Shown here: piece by piece, positions 26,249-35,700 of the stretch | Numbering within the stretch: the stretch's first letter is position 1 | Layout: every line of letters starts with the position of its first letter | Origin: Nitrospira sp. | GTDB lineage: Bacteria > Nitrospirota > Nitrospiria > Nitrospirales > Nitrospiraceae | Reading direction: 5' to 3' | Assembly: GCA_020697375.1 (NCBI GenBank) | Contig: JAJFBJ010000046.1 | Location: forward strand, 1 to 39,689 | Length of the DNA stretch: 39,689 bases | The notes under the pieces: model-generated | What the model was told of the DNA's origin: nothing | Seen by the model: the letters and a program-made list of their open reading frames with translations, nothing else | The model's database searches: none | Program-made: the position numbers and the translations under genes

Positions 26249-26265
26249 CCGCCATGTCTTGGCGG
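26249..26265 (+). terminator. Weak hairpin downstream of the response regulator
   Basis: CCGCCA and TGGCGG pair as a 6-bp stem around a 5-base loop, 46 bases after the stop. A T-run is missing, so it is at best a weak terminator. Confidence 0.22.
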
Positions 26266-26509
26266 ATAATCACTGATAAAGAGATGAATCGCTCGGATCG
26301 CACATGCATTTACATCCATCATCATCCTTGGTTCTCAGTTCGCACCTGGCTATGTACTACGCAAGCGTGCCACAGCTGAGAAGACCATCTGTTTTTTAAG
26401 AGCCGTTATCACGCATGAGCCGTTCTACGCCATTGCCGGTATGGTTATTGTGCTCGGCTATCACCTGGAGTGTGTTCTCCAACTTGCAAGGGACAGCCGA
26501 GTCATCCCA

Positions 26510-26627
26510 ACGACCGGAGCCGATCCCACCGGCCCCAATACCATCTCCTGCACCCAGACCCATCCCTCCCTCTCCGCTTCCCCCTCCTTCCCCGGCTCCG
26601 ATTCCTCCCGCACCACCGGGCCATTGA
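26510..26627. repeat. Low-complexity tract coding Pro-rich (+) or Gly-rich (-) repeats
   Basis: A pyrimidine-biased tract made of short irregular units. On the plus strand it reads PEPIPPAPIPSPAPRPIPPS and similar; on the minus strand it reads GGIGAGEGGGSGEGG and GMGLGAGDGIGAGGIG. Either frame could belong to a small protein (plus-strand start 26415, minus-strand start 26704), but neither start has a Shine-Dalgarno sequence. The minus frame ends in an ordinary-looking tail (DDSAVPCKLENTLQVIAEHN), making it slightly the better candidate. Confidence 0.5.
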
Positions 26628-26870
26628 AGATATTGCCTCGTGAAACGGCTTGTGTGAAGCGTTCCTAAGCCGAGAGCTGTCCATAGCGATCTCTGCATGC
26701 TCATTGCTTAGGATCATAGTTCAGGATCACTCATTGTGCGGCCCGTATAAGGACGCGATGTTGAGCGATCGAGACCATTGAGGTCAGTACGCATGACGAG
26801 TATCATGCGAACTGCATTCTGTGATCGCAGCGCAATGGAACAAACGCATACCATGCGACTGGAGATACTC

Positions 26871-27071
26871 ATGCGTTATTGCTTTGATCCGCGTTATTTC
26901 ATACCCCGCCTTGTCATGCTGGCCTGTCTGTGCGGACTACTGACGCTTCAAGGTTGTTATGAATGGAGAAGCCCTGCTGGCGGCAGCCAATCCACCTTCT
27001 CTGGCGAGCGCCCTATCCATACGGGCGATGTCACGCTTCCACCGGGATATAATCCCGCCGACGCGTGTTGA
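26871..27071 (+). CDS. Small predicted lipoprotein, 66 aa
   Basis: ATG 26871 has GGAG seven bases upstream. The N-terminus is a signal of lipoprotein type: RLVMLACLCGLLTLQGC with Cys29 in the lipobox. The short mature part (YEWRSPAGGSQSTFSGERPI, then TLPPGYNPADAC) has no recognisable domain and ends in Cys. It overlaps the broken TonB-dependent receptor by seven bases, so it was probably part of the same transport operon. Function unknown. Confidence 0.6.
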   Translation: MRYCFDPRYFIPRLVMLACLCGLLTLQGCYEWRSPAGGSQSTFSGERPIHTGDVTLPPGYNPADAC

Positions 27072-29111
27072 GCCGTCTGCTCCTGCTCACTTCGCTTTCC
27101 TTCTTCGTTCCAATCGACTGGGCTCGCGCGTCAGAACAACCCCTGTCTCCGGACCAGTCCGAAGAAGCCGTCCCGCTTAAAACACCTGAGATCCTGGTGA
27201 CGGCCACCCGTGTTCCCCTCCCGGGCGGCACATTGCCTTCTCCGGCGACCGTATTGACTAGGGAGTTTATTCAAAGAACCCCATATAGGAGCGGATACCA
27301 GGTCGACGATCTATTACGGTCCGTCCCTGACGTGCGGCCGAGCAATTTAAGCAGCCGCTACAACCATCCGACGGCACAGGCGGTATCGCTGGGGGACTCG
27401 GCAGCCGGCGTGTCCTGGTATTGCTCGATGGAGTGCCGCTCAATGATGGCTTTGGCGGATGGATCAATTGGGGGCTGGCACCCGATACCTTACGGCAAAT
27501 TGAAGTCATCCCCGGCGGAAATTCAAGCCTGTACGGCACCTGGGCCATGGGAGGCGTCATTCATCTCCTCACTGAACAAGCCGATCAGGGAATCGCAGCG
27601 CGAGCAGACAGCCGTGCGGGAAATCTACAGTAATGCCGTCACCGCAAGATATGGAACGACCAATACAGGTTTCCTGCTGTCCGCAAGATGGTTCCACAGC
27701 AACGGCTACATAACCGTGCCCAGTTATCAATGGGGCGCATCGATCGGTTCGACGATTCGCGGGATGGAATTTCTTCGGATCTTTTACGACAAGACTGGCT
27801 CGGATGTTCGATTCAAGCTGTCCGGCGGGCTCTTCCATGAGGACCGCACGTTCGGTACAGCCTTAAGTGTGGCGACCCGCACCATCGGCACGATTTCAGC
27901 CGCGCTGCAGGGCGAGACGACTCGAGGCAATCACTGGAAGACGACCGCCTTCGCACACTTGCAGACCTTCCGTAGTTTCACCTCTCAAATCACGCCCTCT
28001 CCCCTGCTCAGGGCCGGAGAATTGCGTGATCGAATTCAAATCATTCCCTCGAATGATTTCGGCGGGCTCAGCCAATACACGATGCGGCTGGATGACCATA
28101 CTCGTCTGGTGATCGACGCACATGCGCGGGCGATCCTCGCCCGATCAGAGGATCACATGTTCTCGCCGTCCGGACCGGCAGGACGTACCCTCGCCAAAGG
28201 AAAACAAGTGGGAGGCGGCGTCTTTTGCGGAATGGATCTCCATCACGTTCGAACGGCTGACGGTCATTCCGCGTCTCCGTGTGGACTGGTGGAACAATTT
28301 CGACGCCCGCCTCGAAGCCGCGAACGGCGCCCTGACCATTCCGCGCGACAATGTCCAAACCGCGCTCAATCCCAAAGTCGGCATGCTGTATCGCTTCCAT
28401 GACCGCATCAGAGTCGGCGCATCGTTCTATCAAGCGTTTCGCGCTCCCACCTTGAACGAATTGTATCGTGGCTTCGGCTTCGCCGGGTTTTCATTTCTTC
28501 CCAATGAAAACCTTAATCCCGAACGCCTGATCGGTGGCGATGCCAAGCTCGAAATAGACCTCATCCCAAACGGGCGGATCACGTTGAGGATGGTGGCTCC
28601 CCATGATGAGATCAAAGACCAAATCCTCTTCGTCTCTCAAGATCGCGCGACGGCGCGCCGGCAAAATGCTGGCCGCACGACAACGGACGGCGGCGATGTC
28701 ACCATCACGGCCAAGTCGAGTGATTGGTTGAGGCTGAATCTGAGGTATGCCTATACCCATTCGATTATTACCAGCTTTCCTCAAGATAGGAGCCGCGAAG
28801 GCAAGGCGGTTCCAAACGTGTCGCCGCATCAAGTCATCGCCGGCGTGACCATTGGTAAGGTCACCGGCTTACAGGTGACGCTTATGGCCCGCTACCTGTC
28901 ACGCCAATTCGCAGATGATCTCAACAGTCATCCTAGTTGCGGATTTCGTGGTCCTCGACGCATCGATTCAACATCAACTGACCAAACATTGGCGCGTGAT
29001 GCTGGACGCGGAAAATTTAACGGATCGTCAGTACATTGCCACACAAACTGGTCCTATCAAGACGCTTGGCGTCCCCACGCTGATCCTCCCGGCCTTCGCG
29101 CAGAATACTAG
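27065..29111 (+). pseudogene. TonB-dependent outer-membrane receptor, broken by about five frameshifts
   Basis: Outer-membrane uptake receptor for a siderophore, cobalamin or similar ligand, now decayed. The N-terminal signal is MLSRLLLLTSLSFFVPIDWA, then the TonB-box region EILVTATRVP and plug-domain start. At about 27390 one base is lost and the plug motif continues in another frame: RRVLVLLDGVPLNDGFGGWI, then IEVIPGGNSSLYGTWAMGGV. It shifts back near 27630 (NAVTARYGTTNTGFLLSARW), again near 28223 (ERLTVIPRLRVDWWNNFDAR, VGASFYQAFRAPTLNELYRG), near 28940 (LDAENLTDRQYIATQTGPI) and near 29085, ending LRAEY with the terminal aromatic. Corrected length would be about 680 aa. Confidence 0.85.
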
Positions 29112-29703
29112 CCCGCAATACGACGGCTGCTCATACTCTTCTGCACATTTCCTTCTCTCCCCTTCCTCTCACCTTCTCTTGTAGGAGCGTTGCTCTCTCC
29201 AAGGCACTCTGAAATGCAGTCGGAACAATTTCTCTTATATCGGCGCAATAGGACACGACCATGGCTTGCTTTCATGAGTCATCCACAAATGGACGCATAG
29301 ACCCCTCGACCCACAGCCGATCTTTGTTATGCCGCGCCCTGTATGACTGAAACCATCTCCACTTCGGTCAATAGAACTCCCCGATGTTCTCATTGTGTCA
29401 TTCCGCGACAGCTCAGTCAGGGCGTCATCCATCATAAAACCACTCGACCTGATTTCTTCCGGGGTCAGGAACTTTTTATAATTCCCATAGGCCCCGGCAC
29501 TTCCGGACAGGCTGTCCCAGGAATGACAGTCTGTCCGACTCCTGTTATGCATCGCCGATTCGCCAAACCAGGCATCCTGCATAATCTCTTCATGTAGCGC
29601 TTACTTCTCTCTCGATGTGCCTAGGACGGGATGCGATCGCACACGGTCTACGTTTTGCACAGACGAGCGCCCGTGGAACAGATCACTATTTATGAGGTCC
29701 GTT
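29112..29703. other. Intergenic stretch without supported gene
   Basis: About 590 bases between the broken receptor and the DUF6335 gene. Short frames on both strands lack ribosome sites and family features. It should contain the promoter for the downstream stress-type genes, but no pair of promoter elements is convincing. Confidence 0.4.
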
Positions 29704-30195
29704 ATGAAAACGAAACGACCTAAGGAAGTCATCGGTGCCGATCAGCAAGTTCGTGAATACTACGAAAATCAGCCGCCGTCCGAGAGCGAAGCGTTTCCTG
29801 AACCGCTGGAATCCGTCTCCACCACAGCGCAGCTTGCGGGAAAACTCGATGTACCAGATCAACGCACAGCAAGACTGAGCGGCGGGGACCCCGATGTCTC
29901 GTCTCAAGGCATCGATGCAGGCACTGAAACCCCAGGGGGATCGAACCCCACGCCGGACCAAGATCTGGTCGATGAGATCGGTAAGGCGGCCGGTGTGACC
30001 TATCAGGACGATGAACCACTGAAGTTCGGCGAGAAAGTCGCCGCGCGCGACGAGGATCGCTGGGAACTCAATCCGGCTTCTTCCGATGATTACCTGGAAC
30101 GGCAGGCATCAGAGAACCAAACAAGTTCTTCATCCCACGATAGAGCCGGAAATTCGGCAGCCACGTCTTCGACCCGACAGAAGCGCTCCGGTTGA
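29704..30195 (+). CDS. DUF6335-family protein
   Basis: Hydrophilic, acidic protein of 163 aa from ATG 29704, with GAGGT five bases upstream. The N-terminus KRPKEVIGADQQVREYYENQ is followed by a disordered Ser/Pro/Gly-rich part. The conserved block NPTPDQDLVDEIGKAAGVTY and then DEPLKFGEKVAARDEDRWEL is what I recognise as DUF6335. The tail is low-complexity Ser/Thr. Members occur in cyanobacteria and Nitrospirota without a known function. It precedes the stress-protein gene by 115 bases and may share its regulation. Confidence 0.78.
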   Translation: MKTKRPKEVIGADQQVREYYENQPPSESEAFPEPLESVSTTAQLAGKLDVPDQRTARLSGGDPDVSSQGIDAGTETPGGSNPTPDQDLVDEIGKAAGVTYQDDEPLKFGEKVAARDEDRWELNPASSDDYLERQASENQTSSSSHDRAGNSAATSSTRQKRSG

Positions 30196-30310
30196 TCAGT
30201 ATCGGAGGCAAGGCATGCCGGGACTGGTGCATTGTTCAATGTCCACAAAGGCTTAGAAGTCGGGGCCTATAGTGACTGCCTCAGAAACAGTACCCGTCGA
30301 GTAATTAATC

Positions 30311-30868
30311 ATGACCAGCGCGACATCGGTTCATGCATCGTCCGGCTCGGCCGGTCACACAGTCATCGGTCTGCTCCCGGATCTTAACGCGGTCAAAGAG
30401 GCGCTTCAAACACTGCGATCACACGGGGTCTCCGACGAACAGATCGGGCTGGCGATGCGGCAAGCGGACAACGAAGTCTCTTCCATGGAAGAGGCTCCGT
30501 CCCCGACGGGGCAGGACGCGACGAGCGGAGCCGTCGGCGGAGGTCTCATCGGCGGGCTTGCCGGTCTTCTTGCGGCAACCGGCATCGTGGCCATTCCCGG
30601 ACTGGCGCCGTTGTTGGCCGGCGGAGCTCTCGTTTCATTACTCGGTGCGACAGGAGCCTCGATTGTCGCCGGATCGGGCGTAGGGGCCGTAGCCGGTGGA
30701 TTGGTCGGCGCCTTGATCAGCATCAACGTCCCTGAAACCGCCGCCCGGCAATACGATGAGGCCGTTCGCCAAGGCCGCATACTCATTACGGTCAAAACGG
30801 ACGGGAATGTGGCGCCGATTCAGGAACTCCTCGCACGCCATGGGGCCGATACGGCGGTCCGGTCATGA
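30311..30868 (+). CDS. YflT/DUF1269-like stress protein with glycine-zipper membrane segment
   Basis: Protein of 185 aa. The N-terminal HTVIGLLPDLNAVKEALQTL and HGVSDEQIGLAMRQAD are a ferredoxin-like alpha-beta domain as in general-stress proteins of the YflT or DUF1269 type. A long hydrophobic Gly/Ala-rich part follows (GAVGGGLIGGLAGLLAATGI, GASIVAGSGVGAVAGGLVGA), a glycine-zipper membrane hairpin. The C-terminal half repeats the alpha-beta fold: EAVRQGRILITVKTDG. The stop overlaps the next start as ATGA at 30865, so it is translationally coupled to the glycosyltransferase operon. I infer a stress-responsive membrane factor tied to that operon. Confidence 0.78.
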   Translation: MTSATSVHASSGSAGHTVIGLLPDLNAVKEALQTLRSHGVSDEQIGLAMRQADNEVSSMEEAPSPTGQDATSGAVGGGLIGGLAGLLAATGIVAIPGLAPLLAGGALVSLLGATGASIVAGSGVGAVAGGLVGALISINVPETAARQYDEAVRQGRILITVKTDGNVAPIQELLARHGADTAVRS

Positions 30869-31992
30869 TGCCTCAGGCGACCGACAACTCACAGCTGCTG
30901 TCACGCTTACGCCATGCGCCTCGCACCATCGCCGTCTTGCGGGCGCTCCAACTGGGCGATCTTCTCTGTTCCGTGCCGGCCTTGCGAGCGCTTCGCCAAG
31001 CCCTCCCTCATTCCCACATTGTACTGATCGGCCTTCCCTGGGCAGCCGGATTCGTATCCCGCTTTTCTCGTTATCTAGACGAACACATCGAATTCCCAGG
31101 ATTCCCTGGGCTTCCTGAGCGGCCTGTCGCGGTGGAAATGGTGCCTCGCTTCCTCGCCGCGATGCAACAGCGACGTTTCGACATGGTGCTCCAGATGCAT
31201 GGCAGCGGCCATTACAGCAACCAGGTCGCGGTTCTGCTCGGTGGAGACAAAACCGCAGGGTTTTTCCAGCCGCCGGAATTTTGTCCGGACGACGAGCTCT
31301 TCATGCCCTATCCGGACGACTTGCCCGAGGTCCAGCGCCATCTTCAATTGATCCGGCGCCTCGGGCTGCCCGTCCACGATGAGGAGTTGGAGTTTCCCGT
31401 CACAGAGGAAGACGAAGCGGCATTCTCCGGACTGAGCAGCGTACAAGCGCTCCAACCCGGCAGCTTCATCTGTGTGCATCCCGGGGGACGGGGACAGAAC
31501 CGCCGCTGGTCTCCTGAGCAGTTCGCAATCGTCGCAGACCGGCTGGCCTGTGAAGGGTATGAAATCGTAGTCACCGGGACAGCCGAGGAAGAATCGATCG
31601 TCCGGACCATGGCGAACCACATGCGATTCGAACCTATCGTGCTGGCTGGACAGACGAATCTGGGAACCATGGCCCTGCTGTTACGGCGCGCCAGACTGCT
31701 GCTGGCCAATGATACCGGAGTGTCCCATATGGCCGCGGCGCTGAAAGTCCCTAGCGTCATTTGCTGCATCGGCTCGGATCCCCTGCGTTGGAGTCCGTCC
31801 GACCATGAGCGACACAGGGTACTGGCCGGCTCGATGATCACGATCGAGTCGGTATGCGCTGAAATTCAGCACGTATTGAATGCCGGTCACTGCGCGCCGG
31901 TCATGGCGATGGGGCGCGACCCTGTTCCGTCGTTGCTGGGAACGCCGGCGTCGCTTTCGACCTGGCATCACCAGTATCTGACAGGCATGTAA
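30865..31992 (+). CDS. Family 9 glycosyltransferase (heptosyltransferase type)
   Basis: GT-B transferase of 375 aa related to ADP-heptose:LPS heptosyltransferases. N-terminal: RTIAVLRALQLGDLLCSVPA, the acceptor-domain strand with the conserved Asp. C-terminal: CVHPGGRGQNRRWSPEQFA for phosphate contact, then ANDTGVSHMAAALKVPSVIC, the nucleotide-sugar-binding motif of GT9. It overlaps the preceding stress gene by four bases and is followed after eight bases by a GT4 gene. Two GT9 enzymes in one operon with a heptose-type phosphatase suggest heptose transfer, but other nucleotide sugars are possible. Confidence 0.88.
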   Translation: MMPQATDNSQLLSRLRHAPRTIAVLRALQLGDLLCSVPALRALRQALPHSHIVLIGLPWAAGFVSRFSRYLDEHIEFPGFPGLPERPVAVEMVPRFLAAMQQRRFDMVLQMHGSGHYSNQVAVLLGGDKTAGFFQPPEFCPDDELFMPYPDDLPEVQRHLQLIRRLGLPVHDEELEFPVTEEDEAAFSGLSSVQALQPGSFICVHPGGRGQNRRWSPEQFAIVADRLACEGYEIVVTGTAEEESIVRTMANHMRFEPIVLAGQTNLGTMALLLRRARLLLANDTGVSHMAAALKVPSVICCIGSDPLRWSPSDHERHRVLAGSMITIESVCAEIQHVLNAGHCAPVMAMGRDPVPSLLGTPASLSTWHHQYLTGM

Positions 31993-32000
31993 GGACGACA

Positions 32001-33032
32001 ATGGTTGCAATGGGCGCGCGCATGGATCGGTTGCGTATCTTCACCTGGCATGTTCACGGTAACTATCTCTATTACCTGACTCAGACTCCGCATGAGTTTT
32101 ATCTGCCGGTCGGAAGGCCCTCCCACGGGTATGCCGGCCGTGCCGCCGGCTTTCCCTGGTCCGATCGGGTGCACGATATCCACGTCGACCACATCCGGGA
32201 CAGCGAGTTCGATTGTGTGCTCTTCCAATCCCGCCAGCACTATTTGAGCGATCAATACGATGTGCTGTCGGACCGGCAGCGCCGGCTTCCCGCCATTTTT
32301 CTGGAACATGATCCGCCACAGGAGCATCCCACGAACACGCGGCATGTGGTCGATGATCCATCTATGCTCCTGGTGCACGTCACGCCCTTCAATGCCCTTA
32401 TGTGGGACAGCAATCGCACACCGGTACGGATCATCGAACATGGCGTCGTCGTGCCGCAAGGCTTGTCCTATCAAGGCGATCTCGCGAAAGGTCTGGTGAT
32501 CATCAACGGGTTGAGAAAGCGTGGCCGAAGATTGGGCGCCGACATCTTCGAGCAGGCGCGAAGGAGGATTCCGCTCGACCTGATCGGAATGCAATCCGAA
32601 GAACTGGGCGGGGTGGGAGAAATCTCTCATGATGACCTTCCCCGTTTCATGTTGCGCTATCGGTTCCTGTTCAATCCCATCCGCTATACCAGCCTCGGTC
32701 TGGCCGTATGCGAATCGATGGCTTTAGGGCTGCCTGTCGTGGGCCTGGCCACCACCGAGATGAGCACAGCCGTGGAAAACGGCGTCTCCGGTTATGTCCA
32801 TACCAGCATTGAATCCTTGATAGAACGGATGCGCCACCTGCTGGATCATCCGGATGAAGCGCAACGGTTGAGCGACGGCGCGCGACAGGCGGGCCGCGCC
32901 CGATTCGACATCGCGCGCTTTGCGAATGATTGGGACCGCGTGTTTTCGGAAGCAGTCCGGCAGGGCCGGGATGTTTCTTCCAACCTCGTACGCAACGGCG
33001 AACCTCTTATTGCGGGACGGAGTCACCCATGA
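32001..33032 (+). CDS. Family 4 glycosyltransferase
   Basis: GT-B transferase of 343 aa. N-terminal: MDRLRIFTWHVHGNYLYYLT, the sugar-acceptor domain start. A central FQSRQHYLSDQYDVLSDRQR and PAIFLEHDPPQEHPTNTRHV lie in the cleft region. C-terminal: FNPIRYTSLGLAVCESMALG followed by LPVVGLATTEMSTAVENGVS and GYVHTS, the ExxxxxxE donor-site region of GT4. ATG 32001 has AAGGA five bases upstream; ATG 32010 or 32022 are possible. It is coupled to the next gene by an ATGA overlap at 33029. Donor unknown. Confidence 0.85.
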   Translation: MVAMGARMDRLRIFTWHVHGNYLYYLTQTPHEFYLPVGRPSHGYAGRAAGFPWSDRVHDIHVDHIRDSEFDCVLFQSRQHYLSDQYDVLSDRQRRLPAIFLEHDPPQEHPTNTRHVVDDPSMLLVHVTPFNALMWDSNRTPVRIIEHGVVVPQGLSYQGDLAKGLVIINGLRKRGRRLGADIFEQARRRIPLDLIGMQSEELGGVGEISHDDLPRFMLRYRFLFNPIRYTSLGLAVCESMALGLPVVGLATTEMSTAVENGVSGYVHTSIESLIERMRHLLDHPDEAQRLSDGARQAGRARFDIARFANDWDRVFSEAVRQGRDVSSNLVRNGEPLIAGRSHP

Positions 33033-34972
33033 CCAGACAAGTGGCCCTGATCAGTGAGCATGCGTCGCCGCTCAGCGTCTTGGGCGGCGTGGATTGCGGC
33101 GGACAAAACCTCTATGTGGGCCAAGTGGCAAAATCCCTTGCGTCTTTGGGCTATGACGTCGACGTGTTTACTCGCCGGGACAGCGAAGTGCTTCCCGAGA
33201 CGGCGGAATGGGTCAACGGCGTCCGCATCATCCATGTGCCTGCCGGACCGCCCTCCTTCGTGCGTAAGGAAGATCTCCTTCCCTACATGAAGGAATTCAC
33301 CGAATACATGCTGAAGTTTTGCCGATGCCAGCGCAAGGCCTATGACCTCGTCCATGCCAACTTCTGGATGTCCGGTCTGGTGGCGGCGGAGTTGAAGAAG
33401 CAACTAGGCACGCCGTTCGTCATCACGTTTCACGCCTTGGGTCGGGTGCGCCGCCAGTTTCAGCGGCAGGCCGACGAGTTTCCCGATGCGCGGTTCGAGA
33501 TCGAAGACCGCATCGTCGCCGAAGCGGACCACATCATCGCCGAGGCGCCGCAAGACGAAGAAGATCTGATTCGGCTCTACAACGCCGACCCTTCCAACAT
33601 CACCATCATCCCTTGCGGGTTCGATTCCACTGAACTATGGCCGATCAGCAAGACCCTGGCGAAAATTTCGCTGGGGCTTCCGCCGGAAGAGCGTGTCATC
33701 TTGCATTTAGGCCGGATGGTTCCCCGCAAAGGCACGGAAACCGTCGTGCAGGCATTCGGACGCCTGGTGCACAAGCACGGAATTGCCGCCCGGCTCCTGA
33801 TCGTCGGTGGAGAATCAGACGACCCGGACCCGGCTGCCACTCCGGAAATTGCGCGACTTCAACAGATTGCCCGTGATGAAGGCGTCGCCGACGGCGTCAC
33901 ATTCGTGGGCCGGCGCGGTCGCGATACGTTGAAGTTTTATTACAGCGCGGCGGATATCTTCGTGACCACCCCCTGGTACGAGCCCTTCGGCATTACACCG
34001 GTCGAAGCCATGGCCTGCGGTACCCCGGTGGTTGGATCCAATGTCGGCGGAATCAAGTTCACCGTGCGCGATGGAGAGACCGGATACCTGGTTTTTCCGA
34101 AGGATCCGGACTGTCTGGCAGAAAAGATCGCGCACCTCTATGCGAACCCCAAACTGCTGACTCTATTCGGGCGTCAAGCCATCCAACGGGTCAACGATCT
34201 CTTTACCTGGAACAAAATTGCCAAGGGATTGAGCGCGCTCTACGAACAGGTGGTGAGCGCCAAGCAGCCGGCCGACATACATAGGGAGGATCACCTGGCC
34301 CTGGTGGACGCGGGGTTTGACGCGGCCATGGAGTCCATGCAGGACCAGAAGCGTCGTCTCCGTTCCGTGATTCTGGATGCGGCTCATGTGCTCCGCGAAA
34401 CCTTCGTGCGCGGAGGAAAAGTGTTGATCTGCGCCTCGCCGGGCCGAACGGACGCGGCTGAGCGATTGGCCATGCATTTGCGCTGTCTGACTGTCTCGGG
34501 GAATCGCCCCGGACTTCCCGCCCTTTGTCTCGATGACCATTCATCCACAGCCGACCCGTCCCTGCTGGAAGACAGCCTTGTCCGACAGGTCCACCTGTTC
34601 GGGCGGCCCGAGGATGTGCTCATCGGTATCGGATTCGAAGGAGACTCGTCCGCGCTCCGGGGGGCCTTCGAAGCGGCAGGCGAACGCGGGTTGCACTCCA
34701 TCGCAATCCTCGGGACGGAAGCCACGGATATCCGCCGGCTGGTCCATCTCACCGTAACCCTTTCACCGCCGGGCCGGGAGGCGGTGGAGTCTCTGTACCA
34801 CATCATGCTCCAGGTCTGGATCGCCGTGCTCCAACAACAGCTGGCATTGGCAGATCAAGAGCGGATGCCGGCGACGACCTTGCATTCCATGTGGGGGCTG
34901 CCACGCACGGTCAAGGTATCGAATTCGCGTCGTCGTATGCCGGTTCAACGGACAAAGGAGGTTATCAAATGA
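33029..34972 (+). CDS. GT4 glycosyltransferase fused to a GmhA-like SIS domain
   Basis: 647 aa from ATG 33029. Residues 1-415 form a GT4 domain of sucrose-phosphate-synthase/MshA type: SVLGGVDCGGQNLYVGQVAK near the N-terminus, LHLGRMVPRKGTETVVQAFG and TPWYEPFGITPVEAMACGTP for the donor site. Residues about 434-620 form a sugar-isomerase (SIS) domain like phosphoheptose isomerase GmhA, with RPGLPALCLDDHSS, GRPEDVLIGIGFEGDSSALR and ESLYHIMLQVW. The normally invariant G-N-G-G-S loop reads ASPGRTD (near 467-475), and the GmhA catalytic Glu of the following helix is replaced in LAMHLR. A phosphosugar-binding rather than isomerising role is inferred. Coupled at both ends by ATGA-type overlaps. Confidence 0.85.
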   Translation: MTRQVALISEHASPLSVLGGVDCGGQNLYVGQVAKSLASLGYDVDVFTRRDSEVLPETAEWVNGVRIIHVPAGPPSFVRKEDLLPYMKEFTEYMLKFCRCQRKAYDLVHANFWMSGLVAAELKKQLGTPFVITFHALGRVRRQFQRQADEFPDARFEIEDRIVAEADHIIAEAPQDEEDLIRLYNADPSNITIIPCGFDSTELWPISKTLAKISLGLPPEERVILHLGRMVPRKGTETVVQAFGRLVHKHGIAARLLIVGGESDDPDPAATPEIARLQQIARDEGVADGVTFVGRRGRDTLKFYYSAADIFVTTPWYEPFGITPVEAMACGTPVVGSNVGGIKFTVRDGETGYLVFPKDPDCLAEKIAHLYANPKLLTLFGRQAIQRVNDLFTWNKIAKGLSALYEQVVSAKQPADIHREDHLALVDAGFDAAMESMQDQKRRLRSVILDAAHVLRETFVRGGKVLICASPGRTDAAERLAMHLRCLTVSGNRPGLPALCLDDHSSTADPSLLEDSLVRQVHLFGRPEDVLIGIGFEGDSSALRGAFEAAGERGLHSIAILGTEATDIRRLVHLTVTLSPPGREAVESLYHIMLQVWIAVLQQQLALADQERMPATTLHSMWGLPRTVKVSNSRRRMPVQRTKEVIK

Positions 34973-35700
34973 AGGACGTATCCCTTTCGAAGCAAGTCGC
35001 GTTCATTACCGGAGGCGCACAAGGATTGGGCGAAGCCTTGTCCCGCGTGCTGGGAGAAGAAGGCGCCACCGTGGTGATCGGCGATATCCGGCGCGACAAT
35101 GCCGACGCCCTGGTGACCAAGCTTAAACATGACGGGATCGAAGCGATGGCTGTCTCTCTCGACGTGGCGGATGAGCAGCAGGCTCAAGCAGGCGTGGATA
35201 GTATTCAAAAAGCCTATGGTGGCATCGATATTTTGGTCAACAACGCCGCGGCCGACAAAACGGTGTCTATCGAAGAACTCTCCTTTGCGGAATGGGACAG
35301 GATTCTGGGCACGAATTTGCGAGGCCCGTTCGTCATGTCCAAGATCGTCTTGCCCTTGATGAGGCAAAAGCGGAGCGGCCACATCATCAATATCGCCTCG
35401 ACGGCTGCGAAGCGGGCCTGGGCCAACGCCTCCGCCTACCACGCGAGCAAGTGGGGAGTGCTGGGATTCAGCCACGCGCTCCATGTGGAAGCCCGCGCGG
35501 TCGGCGTGAAAGTCACCGCGATCGTGGCCGGCGGCATGCGGACGCCGTTTCTCTTGGACCGGTTTCCGGATATCGACATCGGGACATTGCAAGACCCGAG
35601 GAATGTCGCGGAAACGATCCGCTGTCTCCTCCACCTGCCTGTGGACAGCGTCGTGCCGGAAATCACCATCATTCCTATGCGTGAAACCTCGTGGCCATGA
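34969..35700 (+). CDS. Short-chain dehydrogenase/reductase (SDR)
   Basis: Classical NAD(P)-dependent SDR of 243 aa. The cofactor loop TGGAQGLG is at 14-21. NNAAA is at 91-95. Catalytic residues Asn116, Ser144 (NIASTAAK), Tyr157 and Lys161 (YHASK) are all present. AAAGGAGG precedes the ATG at 34969, which overlaps the previous stop. In this operon it probably oxidises, reduces or epimerises a sugar or sugar nucleotide. An unrelated lipid substrate cannot be excluded. It shares an ATGA overlap with the phosphatase gene. Confidence 0.87.
   Translation: MKDVSLSKQVAFITGGAQGLGEALSRVLGEEGATVVIGDIRRDNADALVTKLKHDGIEAMAVSLDVADEQQAQAGVDSIQKAYGGIDILVNNAAADKTVSIEELSFAEWDRILGTNLRGPFVMSKIVLPLMRQKRSGHIINIASTAAKRAWANASAYHASKWGVLGFSHALHVEARAVGVKVTAIVAGGMRTPFLLDRFPDIDIGTLQDPRNVAETIRCLLHLPVDSVVPEITIIPMRETSWP

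Larger units (their letters stand above)
26204..26870. other. Gene-poor stretch with a low-complexity insert
   Basis: No gene with a credible ribosome site. The only notable content is the proline/glycine-coding low-complexity tract listed separately. The right end near 26860 carries the GGAG before the small lipoprotein gene. Confidence 0.4.

Noticed and set aside
29471..29488. GGAACTT followed by TATAATTCC as an extracytoplasmic-sigma promoter or operator
   Set aside because: No matching -10 element at the right distance, and the inverted repeat has only four-base arms.
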